Assembly (NCBI GenBank): GCA_900548205.1
Contig: URJS01000028.1
Coordinates: 1 to 25,911, forward strand
Direction: 5' to 3'
DNA from: an uncultured Roseburia sp.
Lineage (GTDB): Bacteria > Bacillota > Clostridia > Lachnospirales > Lachnospiraceae
DNA length: 25,911 bases
Positions 1 through 7,749 of the stretch are shown here, piece by piece; within the stretch, counting starts at the first letter, position 1; each line of letters begins with the position of its first letter. Below the pieces are notes generated by a model. The model made no database searches. It saw only the letters and a program-made list of their open reading frames with translations, and had not been told where the DNA came from. A program made the translations under genes and the position numbers.

Positions 1-40
1 TGCAACTCCCTGATCATCGGTTCAAATCCGTTAGTCGCCT
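1..40 (+). tRNA. partial tRNA-Cys (GCA), 3' part only
   Basis: The first 40 bases fit the 3' part of a tRNA. Bases 1-6 fit T33, anticodon GCA (2-4), A37 and C38. Bases 7-11 (TCCCT) would be the 3' anticodon stem, followed by a 4-base variable loop, which is usual for tRNA-Cys. The T-arm is ATCGG-TTCAAAT-CCGTT (one T:T mismatch), then acceptor AGTCGCC and discriminator T at 40. U73 plus anticodon GCA are tRNA-Cys identity elements. No CCA is encoded. The 5' part lies off the left edge, so the D-arm and acceptor pairing cannot be checked. Confidence 0.7.
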
Positions 41-103
41 TTGTGGAAGCCTCATAACTATTCAGGGTTTTGTAAGTAGCAATTAAGAAAAGAATAATAC
101 TCC

Positions 104-150
104 ATAAAAAACGGCAGTAACTCCATTGTTGGGGTTCTGCCGTTTTTTAT
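104..150. terminator. strong bidirectional terminator
   Basis: A perfect 14-bp inverted repeat (104-117 with 137-150) is flanked by A-runs on the left and T-runs on the right, so it can end transcription in both directions. The loop side adds further pairing (AACTCCA with TGGGGTT, one G.T). It serves the tRNA from the left and the minus-strand flavodoxin gene from the right. Confidence 0.85.
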
Positions 151-182
151 GATATTTGTATATTAGAGATGGGTGCTTTTGC

Positions 183-1004
183 TTAGAAAAAGGTCTGATT
201 TTCCTTTGGTTCGGAAAAGTTTTCCTCCAGCATGGCAACATGAGATAAAAATGCCTTATCATCGAAATACTTGGCATGTTTGGTGCAGATGCGCACACAG
301 CGCTGGCATTTGATGCAGGTTCCCGGTGTGTTTGCAACATTTTTTAAGTCAATCGCGCCCATAGGACATTGTCTAGCACAGGCACCGCAGTTTGTGCATT
401 TTGATAAATCTGTTTGCGGCTTGGCTTTTAAAAACTGAACCGGCTGACCGTCAACGCCTTTTGGGATATAGTAGGGGGCGTCGCTGTCGCCGGGGATTTC
501 GGGTGCAAGCGGTATACCCTCCGACTCCCTGATTTTGCAGGCTGCATTTTTTGCAAAATCTTTTAGTTCGGTTTCATCCGCGGTATCGGGACGTCCGAAA
601 GCAAGCTCGTCGGTGAAGGCATGGCGGCACGCAAATGCTGCCGCGGCGACAAGATGAAAGTCATTCTTTTTGAGCGTAACGCTAAGTTCTGCCAGAGAGT
701 TGTCAAAATTGCGGTTTCCGAAAGTGACGACAGGAATTGCAAGCGCCCCGTTCCCAAGAACTTGCTCCTGAATATAAGGTAATATTTTATTTGGAACTTT
801 TCCGGCATAGGTCGGAGTACAAAAGACAACGAGATCCTCGGACGAAAATGTCATGGCGGATTCTCTTGCCTTTGGCAGCGTAAAATCGAGAAGCTCCATC
901 GGGCAGTCTAATTCTTCCGCTAATTCGCCGGCAAGCATTCTTGCAATTTTTCTGGTATTTCCGGTAGGACTCCAGTAAGCAGCATATATTTGTTTTATGT
1001 TCAT
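183..1004 (-). CDS. EFR1 family flavodoxin/ferredoxin protein
   Basis: 273 aa. The N-terminal half is a flavodoxin-like fold with an FMN-phosphate loop, SPTGNT at residues 12-17, and a second flavin-side loop around the CTPTYAGK segment (about residues 62-69). The C-terminal part is a bacterial 2[4Fe-4S] ferredoxin with two CxxCxxCxxxC sets starting at C203 and C230. The flavodoxin-plus-ferredoxin order is typical of the EFR1 family, common in Clostridia and presumed to shuttle electrons in the cytoplasm; the partner is unknown. The ATG start at 1004 has an AGGAG eight bases upstream. It stands alone on the minus strand and ends just before the 104-150 terminator. The family call is firm; the physiological role is inference. 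Confidence 0.88.
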   Translation of the reverse strand: MNIKQIYAAYWSPTGNTRKIARMLAGELAEELDCPMELLDFTLPKARESAMTFSSEDLVVFCTPTYAGKVPNKILPYIQEQVLGNGALAIPVVTFGNRNFDNSLAELSVTLKKNDFHLVAAAAFACRHAFTDELAFGRPDTADETELKDFAKNAACKIRESEGIPLAPEIPGDSDAPYYIPKGVDGQPVQFLKAKPQTDLSKCTNCGACARQCPMGAIDLKNVANTPGTCIKCQRCVRICTKHAKYFDDKAFLSHVAMLEENFSEPKENQTFF

Positions 1005-1082
1005 AGAATAAATCTCCTGTAGTATGTTATTTTATTTAAGGATATTATAGATAGGAAAAATGGAAGTTGTCAATATTTTTGG

Positions 1083-1266
1083 AAAAGCAAACAAGCAAAG
1101 AAATAAGCAAAGAAAAATGCTAAACAACCTAAATTTTAGCAAACAACCAAAATAAATAATCAAATAAGCAAAGTAAAAAAGCAAACAACCTAAATTTTGG
1201 CAAAATGAACGTTTGATTTTTTACTAAAATGTATTAAAATATAGAAATAACATAAACTTTAGCAAA
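1083..1266. repeat. AGCAAA-rich repeat array (putative operator)
   Basis: This AT-rich stretch carries seven AGCAAA words (1086, 1094, 1106, 1138, 1167, 1180, 1261) and one GGCAAA (1199). A 16-bp direct repeat, AAACAACCTAAATTTT, occurs at 1122-1137 and 1183-1198. The extended core TTT(A/G)GCAAA lies at 1135-1143, 1196-1204 and 1258-1266, so the copies are 61 and 62 bp apart. The array ends at the ribosome site of the downstream AlbA/winged-helix regulator, which suggests binding by that regulator (inference). Confidence 0.6.
1213..1240 (+). promoter_or_regulatory. probable promoter of the AlbA regulator gene
   Basis: TTGATT (1213-1218) and TAAAAT (1235-1240) are separated by 16 bp, between the second and third TTTRGCAAA copies. 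This is a reasonable sigma-A promoter, but the region is so AT-rich that other hexamers are possible. Confidence 0.45.
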
Positions 1267-1277
1267 GGGGGAAAGCA

Positions 1278-1811
1278 ATGACGGAATTAGAATTACTGGA
1301 GTTTGTGAAAAAAGTACAGAAAATGAAATGTGAAATGCAGACGCTGGAATTAAAAACCGCCAGAGAAGGGTGTCCGAAACGCCTATATGATACCTTATCA
1401 TCTTTTTCCAATCAGGATGTGGGAGGAATTATTCTTTTTGGCATCGATGAGAAAGATGATTATAGGATTGCCGGAGTTTATGATATGCAGGATTTGCAAA
1501 AAAAGGTGAATGAGCAGTGTAAGCAGATGGTTCCCGTGGTAAGACCTGTTTTTACCTCTGTGATGATTGAGGATAAAAGCGTAGTCAGCGCAGAGATTCC
1601 GGGCATTGATATTACGGAGCGCCCATGCTATTACGGGGGTGTTGGACGGACCAAGGGCTCTTATGTCCGTGCGGGGGATTCTGATGAGCCGATGAGCGAC
1701 TATGAAATTTACAGCTATGAGGCATTCCGCAAAAATATCAGGATGACATTCGGATCAATGAGCGCGCTGATATGTCAACGATTGATACCGCAAGGCTTGC
1801 GGAATATATAG
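1278..1811 (+). pseudogene. AlbA_2-domain regulator, N-terminal part (frameshifted gene)
   Basis: N-terminal part of a COG2865-type regulator (AlbA_2/Schlafen-type DNA-binding domain, then GHKL-like ATPase, then winged helix). The AlbA_2 hallmarks are an ELK at residues 24-26, SFSN at 42-45 and GGIILFGIDE at 49-58, with the SYVRAG segment near 127-132. The start has a good AGGGGG site. Homology-like sequence stops near 1736 and the frame then runs through nonsense to 1811. Adding one A to the AAAAA at 1731-1735 joins it to the next frame and gives one continuous 479-aa protein, the usual size for this family. It is either a recent pseudogene or a base missing in the assembly. Confidence 0.8.
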
Positions 1812-2716
1812 GCAGGATTACGGAGAACAATCCGAGACTTTCAAAGCTGCCAAACGAACAGATCGAACGGTTTTTAAATATGTGTATAGACGGAAAGCCG
1901 ACGCTGGTATGCACGCTGTTATTTTCTCTCTATCCGCAGATGTTTTATCCGCAGTACACGATCAACGCGAAGGTGGTTCCCGGTTATGAAAAAGGAGAGA
2001 TTTCGGAGCAGGGAGCAAGATTTCTTGACAATATGCGTATCGAGGGAACGATTGATGAGATGCTGGGGCAGAGCATGAAATTTTTGATGAAAAATATGAG
2101 AGTGCAGACCATTATTGATTCCATCACAGGAGAGAGAAATGACAAAACAGAATATCCGGTGGTAGCGCTGCGCGAAGCTGTGTTAAATGCGCTTATCCAC
2201 CGTGATTACAGTATGCACACGGAGGCGATGCCTATTGAGATCATCATGTACAAGAACCGGATCGAGATTCACAATCCGGGCGGTCTGTATGGAAGGATGA
2301 CGCTTGACACACTGGGAAAAATGCAGCCGGACACGAGAAACCCTGTGCTGGCGCGTGCGTTAGAGACATTGGGTATCACGGAGAATCGCTATTCCGGGAT
2401 CCCCACGATCCAGCGGGAGCTGCGGGAGGCGGGATTGCGGGAAGCCGTATTTGCGGATTCCAGAAACGAATTTGTAGTCACCTTTTATAATGAGGAGGAG
2501 ACGGAGCAGAAAGCGGTAATAAACAGATTGCAGGAGGCGCTTCTGGAGTTTTGCAGAGAGGAGCGCTCCAGAAAAGAAATCGCAGATTTTCTTGGTATTT
2601 CCACAATTTACTATGCATCGCAGAATTATATCAATCCGCTGTTGGAGAGAGGGATGCTTAAAATGACAAAACCGGATTCTCCAAAGAGCAAAAACCAGAA
2701 ATTTTACAGTGTATAA
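1742..2716 (+). pseudogene. ATP-binding/winged-helix regulator, C-terminal part of the same gene
   Basis: This continues the AlbA_2 gene in the -1 frame. Real coding sequence begins at 1739-1742 (QDDIR), whereas the first ATG in the frame (1772) has no ribosome site, so this piece would not be made alone. It holds a Bergerat-type ATPase: an N-box (REAVLNALIHRDYS, near joined residues 298-311) and a G1-like loop (IHNPGGLYG, near 330). The last 80 residues or so look like a winged helix (RKEIADFLG). Proteins of this design act as transcriptional regulators; the DNA site is unknown, but the repeat array at 1083-1266 is the obvious candidate. The stop lies 15 bases before the hydrolase start, so the two were probably co-transcribed. 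Confidence 0.8.
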
Positions 2717-2731
2717 AAGGAGGCACACGAT

Positions 2732-3544
2732 ATGCTGACAGAAGAATTTTTGATTCAGGCAGAGGGTTCGAGACCGGGAGCGAAGCTCTGCACCTATATT
2801 TTGGATGCGAGCGAGGAATTTTTGATACAGAAACGTCCGTTGATTTTGGTTTGTCCGGGAGGCGGCTATGCGTATACCTCCGACCGCGAGGCGGAGCCGA
2901 TCGCGATGCGTTTTTTGGCAATGGGCTGCCATGTGGCAGTTCTGCGCTATTCGTGTGCGCCTGCGGTTTATCCGACGGCGCTTTTGGAGCTGGCGCAGGC
3001 GATGAAGCTGGTACATGACTATGCGGACGAGTGGAAGGTGGATGAAGAAAAGATTTTTGTGCAGGGCAGCTCGGCGGGCGGGCATTTGGCGGCAAGTCTC
3101 GGTGTTTTCTGGCACGAAAAATGGCTGGCACAAAAAAGCGGCGTGAAGAATGAGTGGCTGCGTCCGGCAGGTATGATCCTCTGCTATCCGGTCATCACGT
3201 CCGGTGAATTTGCGCACCGTGGGTCTTTTGAAAATCTTTTGCGGGGACAGTATACAGAGGAAATGTTAGAGAGAACTTCTCTGGAAAAGCAGGTGACGGA
3301 GCAGACGCCTCCGGTATTTTTGTGGCATACGTTTACCGATGAAACCGTTCCGGCAGAAAATGCCCTGCTGTTTGCCACAGCACTGCGCAGGCATGGAGTC
3401 TCTACAGAATTTCATATGTACCCGGTGGGGTGTCATGGGCTTGCCGCCTGCGATGAGCAGACGGCACACCCGGACAGACACAATATACAGCCAGAGTGCC
3501 AGAGCTGGCTGACACTGGTAAAGACATGGCTCTCTATTTCATAA
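2732..3544 (+). CDS. alpha/beta hydrolase, esterase (BD-FAE/acetyl-esterase type)
   Basis: 270 aa, no signal peptide, so a cytoplasmic esterase. The hydrolase features are in order: an oxyanion-hole loop CPGGGY (41-46), the nucleophile elbow GSSAGG with Ser114, a TD motif with Asp203 and CHG with His235, forming a Ser-Asp-His triad. The size and GGG loop match small bacterial esterases that deacetylate sugars or xylan fragments; the actual substrate cannot be read from sequence. An AGGAGG lies directly upstream and the gap to the AlbA regulator is only 15 bases, so the regulator may control it. Its 3' end overlaps the convergent tyrS by 11 bases with no terminator between them. Confidence 0.87.
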   Translation: MLTEEFLIQAEGSRPGAKLCTYILDASEEFLIQKRPLILVCPGGGYAYTSDREAEPIAMRFLAMGCHVAVLRYSCAPAVYPTALLELAQAMKLVHDYADEWKVDEEKIFVQGSSAGGHLAASLGVFWHEKWLAQKSGVKNEWLRPAGMILCYPVITSGEFAHRGSFENLLRGQYTEEMLERTSLEKQVTEQTPPVFLWHTFTDETVPAENALLFATALRRHGVSTEFHMYPVGCHGLAACDEQTAHPDRHNIQPECQSWLTLVKTWLSIS

Positions 3545-4760
3545 GAACCTTTACAAATTTTTTCTTGCCGCGCTTTACGACCACGCCGTCTCCTCGGAAG
3601 AAATCAGCGTTGTAAGTGGTTTTCACATCGGTAACCTTCTCGTCGTTTACGGTGACGCCGCCCTGCTCGACTGCGCGGCGCGCATCGGAACGCGTCTTGT
3701 CGAGCCCTGTGCGGACGAGCACCGCCATAATATCCATGTCGCGCTCGGCAAAATCCTCTGCGGTCAGCTCGACTGTCGGCATATTCGCGGAATCACCGCC
3801 TCTGGCAAAAAGTGCATGAGAGGCTTCCTTTGCTTTTTCTGCCTCCTCCTCGCCGTGTACAAGCTTGGTCAGCTCGTAAGCTAAGATTTCTTTTGCCTGA
3901 TTGAGCTGCGCGCCCTCCCAGCTTTCCATCGCGTCAATTTCCTCTAGCGGAAGGAAGGTCAGCATACGGATACATTTCAGGACGTCTGTGTCCGAGACGT
4001 TTCTCCAGTACTGGAAGAAATCAAACGGTGTGGTCTTGTTCGGATCAAGCCAGACAGCGCCGGACTGGGTCTTACCCATCTTCTTGCCCTCGGAGTTTAA
4101 CAGCAGATTGATGGTCATGGCATATGCGTCCTTGCCGAGCTTGCGGCGGATGAGCTCCGTGCCGCCGAGCATATTGCTCCACTGGTCGTCGCCGCCGAAC
4201 TCCATGTTGCAGCCGTATTTCTGGTAGAGAACATAGAAATCGTAGCTCTGCATGATCATGTAGTTAAACTCTAAAAAGCTTAGCCCCTTTTCCATACGCT
4301 GCTTGTAGCACTCAGCCGTCAGCATACGGTTGACGGAGAAGTGTGGTCCGACCTCACGCAGCACGTCGATATAGTTTAAGTCCATCAGCCAGTCGGCATT
4401 GTTCACCATCAGCGCTTTTCCCTCGGAAAAATCGATAAAGCGGCTCATCTGTTTCTTGAAGCAGTCGCAGTTGTGCTGGATCGTTTCCGGCGTCATCATC
4501 TGGCGCATGTCGGTGCGTCCGGACGGGTCGCCGATCATTCCGGTGCCGCCGCCGATTAAGGCGATCGGTCTGTTTCCTGCCATCTGGAGACGTTTCATCA
4601 GACAAAGCGCCATGAAATGACCGACATGAAGGCTGTCGGCAGTCGGGTCAAAGCCAATGTAAAAAGTGGCTTTTCCGTTGTTGATGAGTTCTTTGATTTC
4701 TTCCTCGTCTGTTACCTGCGCGATCAGACCGCGGGCAACTAATTCTTCGTATAATGTCAT
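3534..4760 (-). CDS. tyrS: tyrosyl-tRNA synthetase
   Basis: 408 aa, full length. It is a class I synthetase: the HIGH-type signature is HVGH at 45-48 and the KMSKS-type loop is KMGKT at 227-231. The tyrosine pocket segment (GGDDQWSN, 189-196) is present, and an S4-like RNA-binding domain closes the protein (about 335-405). It charges tRNA-Tyr with tyrosine in the cytoplasm. The ATG at 4760 follows a GGAGAG ribosome site. Transcription comes from a consensus promoter at 5075-5103 and passes through a T-box leader, so expression rises when uncharged tRNA-Tyr accumulates. The stop overlaps the convergent esterase gene. Confidence 0.97.
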   Translation of the reverse strand: MTLYEELVARGLIAQVTDEEEIKELINNGKATFYIGFDPTADSLHVGHFMALCLMKRLQMAGNRPIALIGGGTGMIGDPSGRTDMRQMMTPETIQHNCDCFKKQMSRFIDFSEGKALMVNNADWLMDLNYIDVLREVGPHFSVNRMLTAECYKQRMEKGLSFLEFNYMIMQSYDFYVLYQKYGCNMEFGGDDQWSNMLGGTELIRRKLGKDAYAMTINLLLNSEGKKMGKTQSGAVWLDPNKTTPFDFFQYWRNVSDTDVLKCIRMLTFLPLEEIDAMESWEGAQLNQAKEILAYELTKLVHGEEEAEKAKEASHALFARGGDSANMPTVELTAEDFAERDMDIMAVLVRTGLDKTRSDARRAVEQGGVTVNDEKVTDVKTTYNADFFRGDGVVVKRGKKKFVKVLMK

Positions 4761-4783
4761 ATTGTCTCTCCTTTTTCCTGAAA

Positions 4784-4816
4784 ATAAAAAAACCCCGTCC
4801 TAAAAAAGGACGAGGG
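4784..4816 (-). terminator. T-box intrinsic terminator
   Basis: The stem CCTCGTCC/GGACGGGG (one U.G) is formed by 4793-4800 and 4808-4815, followed on the minus strand by seven or more Us. It is the off-state of the T-box leader; the T-box sequence at 4827-4841 lies immediately upstream and can pair with its 5' arm instead. Confidence 0.88.
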
Positions 4817-5067
4817 TATCTGCCATCGTGTTACCACCTTTGTTCACAAGCAGCTCACGCTGCCTGCCTCTGCGAGTGTCCGACAACACTCCGGCGCGTG
4901 TAACGTGCGCCACTACGTCACAGCCTACTATCGGAAAACCGAATTCGGTGTGAAGCTCAGGGATGTATTCGTCATAAGCTTTCCATGCACCTCTCATCAG
5001 CCGGTTGCTTTCTGTCTGTTCCGCTTATTCCTACTTCTTCCCGTCAAAGCCTTGCGTCTGCTTCAAT
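4784..5067 (-). promoter_or_regulatory. T-box riboswitch leader of tyrS
   Basis: The T-box core, read on the minus strand as AAAGGTGGTAACACG, lies at 4827-4841. It is followed by a terminator: CCTCGTCC pairs with GGACGGGG across a six-U loop (4793-4816), with a U-run at 4784-4792. A UAC tyrosine specifier followed by A fits at 4965-4967 within the Stem I region. The leader runs from the promoter near 5067 to just before tyrS. Uncharged tRNA-Tyr should pair with the specifier and T-box bulge and favour the antiterminator. The specifier assignment is by position and codon match, not by a folded model. Confidence 0.92.
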
Positions 5068-5074
5068 TAAGGGT

Positions 5075-5103
5075 ATTATAGACATATGGGTGTGATTTGT
5101 CAA
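5075..5103 (-). promoter_or_regulatory. consensus promoter of the tyrS leader
   Basis: On the minus strand, TTGACA (5098-5103) and TATAAT (5075-5080) are separated by 17 bp: a perfect sigma-A promoter. Initiation would be near 5068, at the start of the T-box leader. Confidence 0.9.
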
Positions 5104-5131
5104 TGATTTTCCAAAAAGAAAAATATCCTCG

Positions 5132-5160
5132 TTTCTTTTTTTTATAAATAATGGTATGAT
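5132..5160 (+). promoter_or_regulatory. probable promoter of the HAD phosphatase gene
   Basis: TATGAT (5155-5160) is preceded by a weak -35, TTTCTT (5132-5137), with a 17-bp spacer. It is divergent from the tyrS promoter. Confidence 0.5.
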
Positions 5161-5208
5161 AGTGATAGCAGAAACAAAGGTAAAGGATGACAAGAAAGAA
5201 GTGCAGAT

Positions 5209-6027
5209 ATGAAACAGAAGATCGTATTTTTGGATATAGATGGAACAATGGTGGACTTCTCGGGGAGGATTCCGGCTTCTACCAAAGAGGCGCTTCACCG
5301 GGCAGCAGAAAATGGTCACAAATTGGTGATCTGCAGCGGCAGAAGCCGTTTTCAGATTTATGATGAACTGATAGACCTTGGATTTTCGGGGATCATAGGG
5401 GCAGCAGGCGCGTTTGTTGAGGCGGAGGGGAAGGAAATTTATCATGCCTACATTGACGAGGAGCATGGAAAGAAAAGCTTTGAGTATCTGGAGAAAAACG
5501 GGTTTTTATATTGCTATCAGGCAGATGATGGGATCGTATTAAATCAGCGGAGCTTTGATGGTATCATAGAGCTTTATCGTGAGTTCGGTATGAGTGAAAG
5601 CCGGCTAAAAAGGTTGCTGGGAAATATGCATTTAACGGAGGAACCGTGGAAGAATAGTCATAATGAAAAGATCATTTATTATCAATCGCCGTTTCCGCTG
5701 GCTAAGGTACAGGCAGATTTAGAGCCGTATTTTGACACGATTGCATTCAGTATGGAAGGAATCGACGAGTATGCGGGAGAGATCGGAATCAATGGGATCC
5801 ACAAAGCAACCGGAATGGAACGCTATTTGAATTATGTCGGAATGAGCCGCGAGGATTCGATAGCGATCGGGGACGGTCCGAATGACCTTCAAATGATGGA
5901 GTACGCAGGTGTTGGTGTTGCGATGGGGAACGCGCTTTTGGATGTGAAGAAGCGGGCGGATATGGTGACGGACGCTATTGGAGAGGATGGACTTTATCAT
6001 GCGTTTGTGAAGCTTGGGCTGATATAG
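5209..6027 (+). CDS. Cof-type HAD-IIB sugar-phosphate phosphatase
   Basis: 272 aa. All HAD motifs are visible: motif I DIDGT (nucleophile Asp9, acid/base Asp11), motif II SGR with Ser43, and motif IV GDGPND at 221-226 (Asp222, Asp226) for Mg2+. The large insert between motif II and the end is the C2B cap typical of Cof/YbiV-like enzymes, which dephosphorylate sugar phosphates, pyridoxal phosphate or similar small molecules in the cytoplasm. The substrate is not predictable. The ribosome site is weak (GAAAGAAG). The next gene starts 16 bases after the stop, so they probably form a two-gene operon. Confidence 0.9.
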   Translation: MKQKIVFLDIDGTMVDFSGRIPASTKEALHRAAENGHKLVICSGRSRFQIYDELIDLGFSGIIGAAGAFVEAEGKEIYHAYIDEEHGKKSFEYLEKNGFLYCYQADDGIVLNQRSFDGIIELYREFGMSESRLKRLLGNMHLTEEPWKNSHNEKIIYYQSPFPLAKVQADLEPYFDTIAFSMEGIDEYAGEIGINGIHKATGMERYLNYVGMSREDSIAIGDGPNDLQMMEYAGVGVAMGNALLDVKKRADMVTDAIGEDGLYHAFVKLGLI

Positions 6028-6043
6028 AAGGAAGGGGGATGCA

Positions 6044-6892
6044 ATGGAAAAGAGAAAGTTCCGTATAGTAGTGGTCATGGCATTTGGGGTTACGCTGCTT
6101 GTATCAGCCGTTTTGGATGGCAGCGTAAGCAGTACAGAACTTGCCATGCTTCAGGGAGCTATGCGGGAATTGCGTCGTACCGATAATGTAGAATTTTCTT
6201 ATGAGAATATCTTGTCAGAAAAGGGAGCCTCAAAAAGCGAGAAAGCGGTCATTTGGGCAGATACCTTAAGCGGAAGCTGGGTTGGTGAGTATTATATTAC
6301 GGACGAGGACGGCACAAGGTGTTATTTGAAGAAGTTTTGTGATGGGGAGTCAGTATATCAATATGTGGAATGGAGCGGTGAGTGGGAGCTTTTAGAGGAG
6401 GAAGACGACAACATTCCATATTTTTCACAGATTACCGATTTGCCGTATGACGATGATGATATTTTAGACATCCGCTTAGAGAATCAGGGAAATTTACAGG
6501 AGATTTCCTATGAATTTACAACGGAATACATGGAGAAACAAAATCGCAGACGTATCCAGCTGCTGGAGGATTATTATGAGAATTATAAGCGTCTGCAGAC
6601 CTCGGATGAGTCACAGCAGCAGATAGAAGTGGCAGCGGAGCAGTACCGGCAGACGAGTGAGAAGAAGGAGACGGTTGTCTGCCACATTGATCCTACGGGT
6701 GTGATGCAGGATTTTTGTTCTGTTTTGACCTTATCCGTGCCGGAGATTATCTACGACGAGACAGGTGAACAGGCACTTGGTGCGGAATATGAGAGCACTT
6801 ATGAGACAAGGATCAAGATTCACCGATACAATCAAGATGTGGTTTTAAATAAAATTGAGCAGTGCAGAAGGGAAGCATTTTATTATCAGTAG
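6044..6892 (+). CDS. exported or membrane-anchored protein of unknown function
   Basis: 282 aa, not recognised. Residues 1-5 are basic and about 7-24 form one hydrophobic segment, which suggests a signal peptide or N-terminal anchor. There is no lipobox cysteine. The rest is hydrophilic and acidic, with an acidic cluster (EEEDDN, then DDDD) near residues 120-142 and a charged, probably helical stretch around 165-215. Such a layout suits a cell-surface or periplasm-side protein. It has a strong AGGGGG ribosome site and lies 16 bases behind the HAD phosphatase, implying co-expression but no evident functional link. Confidence 0.7.
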   Translation: MEKRKFRIVVVMAFGVTLLVSAVLDGSVSSTELAMLQGAMRELRRTDNVEFSYENILSEKGASKSEKAVIWADTLSGSWVGEYYITDEDGTRCYLKKFCDGESVYQYVEWSGEWELLEEEDDNIPYFSQITDLPYDDDDILDIRLENQGNLQEISYEFTTEYMEKQNRRRIQLLEDYYENYKRLQTSDESQQQIEVAAEQYRQTSEKKETVVCHIDPTGVMQDFCSVLTLSVPEIIYDETGEQALGAEYESTYETRIKIHRYNQDVVLNKIEQCRREAFYYQ

Positions 6893-6965
6893 AAAAGGGG
6901 CTGAGGTGTGTTGCTCTTGTATGGAGTATTTCTGATGAATTGGGTAAGGACGCTGTCAATGCAGC

Positions 6966-7007
6966 GATAAAGAAGGAGGGACGAATCGGGCTTGGATTCG
7001 TCCCTCC
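6966..7007 (-). terminator. terminator of the oxidoreductase-rubrerythrin operon
   Basis: A perfect 13-bp inverted repeat (6975-6987 with 6995-7007, GGAGGGACGAATC) has a 7-base loop. On the minus strand it is followed by TTCTTTAT, so it most likely ends the operon that finishes at 7089. On the plus strand no T-run follows. Confidence 0.65.
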
Positions 7008-7042
7008 GATCAGATTGGCTAAGGGCTTCTGGTGAAGCGTAC

Positions 7043-7090
7043 TGCCTGTTGCTGTTGCACCTGAGTACAGAATATGAGAACAGGCATTTT
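7043..7090 (+). terminator. possible terminator after the 6044-6892 gene
   Basis: TGCCTGTT (7043-7050) can pair with AACAGGCA (7079-7086), followed by TTTT. The 28-base loop and short T-run make it a weak candidate. Its T-run touches the stop codon of the convergent rubrerythrin gene. Confidence 0.4.
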
Positions 7091-7706
7091 ACAGGAGCGA
7101 GGAAGAACCGCAGCTTGTATACGGTGCAAGCTCCAGCCGGATAAAATATCCGCGGTCGTGGTGACATACGGGGCATTCCTTTGGAACGGAGGTTCCGCGG
7201 TGGATATAGCCGCACTCTAAGCACATCCATGAGGTTTCCACATCAGAGACAAATAATTGCTCGCGCTCCAAAAGGTCTGCAAACAGACCAAAACGGTCTC
7301 CGTGAGTTTTCTCAATGCCGGCGATCATCTGAAAGGAGGCTGCCACTTTCTGGAAACCTTCCTCTCTTGCTTTTTCGGCAAAATGAAGATACACGTCATC
7401 GTGCTCCTCATATTCATTGTGCTGGGCAAAGCGCAGCAGCTTTGCCACATCCTTGCTGATGTCAACAGGGTAGGAGCCGTCGATGTGGATCGAGGTTTCG
7501 GCAAGCTCACTTAGATGTTGGTAAAAAATTGCCGCGTGTTCGCGTTCCTGATTGGCGGTGAAGGTAAAGACCGCCTGAACCACAGGAAGCTTTTGCTGCC
7601 TTGCAACGCCGGCGGCGATGGTATAGCGGTTTCTTGCCTGACTTTCTCCGGCAAATGCCCGCATCAGGTTTTCTCTAGTAATGCTGTCTTTAAAATTTAC
7701 TGACAT
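7089..7706 (-). CDS. rubrerythrin
   Basis: 205 aa from the ATG at 7706, chosen because a GGAG lies about 8 bases upstream and the protein then begins like other rubrerythrins; the longer frame to 7790 only adds unrelated residues overlapping the upstream gene. Residues 10-140 form a ferritin-like four-helix domain with diiron ligands in the expected segments (Glu21, the EREH at 54-57, glutamates near 99-101, Glu132 and His135). The C-terminal rubredoxin-like site has Cys162/165 and Cys178/181. Rubrerythrins reduce hydrogen peroxide in anaerobes using electrons from ferredoxin or rubredoxin. It is the last gene of the oxidoreductase operon, 43 bases after the alpha-beta subunit, which suits a link between that ferredoxin source and peroxide defence. 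Confidence 0.93.
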   Translation of the reverse strand: MSVNFKDSITRENLMRAFAGESQARNRYTIAAGVARQQKLPVVQAVFTFTANQEREHAAIFYQHLSELAETSIHIDGSYPVDISKDVAKLLRFAQHNEYEEHDDVYLHFAEKAREEGFQKVAASFQMIAGIEKTHGDRFGLFADLLEREQLFVSDVETSWMCLECGYIHRGTSVPKECPVCHHDRGYFIRLELAPYTSCGSSSLL

Positions 7707-7749
7707 AAATATCTCCATTCTGAAACGTATTTTAAAATTGTAGAAAATG

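Noticed and set aside
1..57. Open frame on the plus strand ending at 57 and an open minus-strand frame running off the left edge
   Set aside because: Both overlie a good tRNA-Cys 3' half; the minus frame carries the typical antisense translation of a T-arm and has no start codon with a ribosome site.
1737..1742. Programmed -1 frameshift in the AlbA regulator
   Set aside because: The run is CAAAAAT, not a good slippery heptamer, and I see no downstream stem; a lost A explains it more simply.
2360..3217. 285-aa minus-strand open frame
   Set aside because: It lies across the regulator and esterase coding sequences on the other strand, has no family-like motifs and is a shadow of well supported genes.
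4800..4997. 65-aa minus-strand frame
   Set aside because: It translates the T-box leader, including its conserved core; no independent gene.
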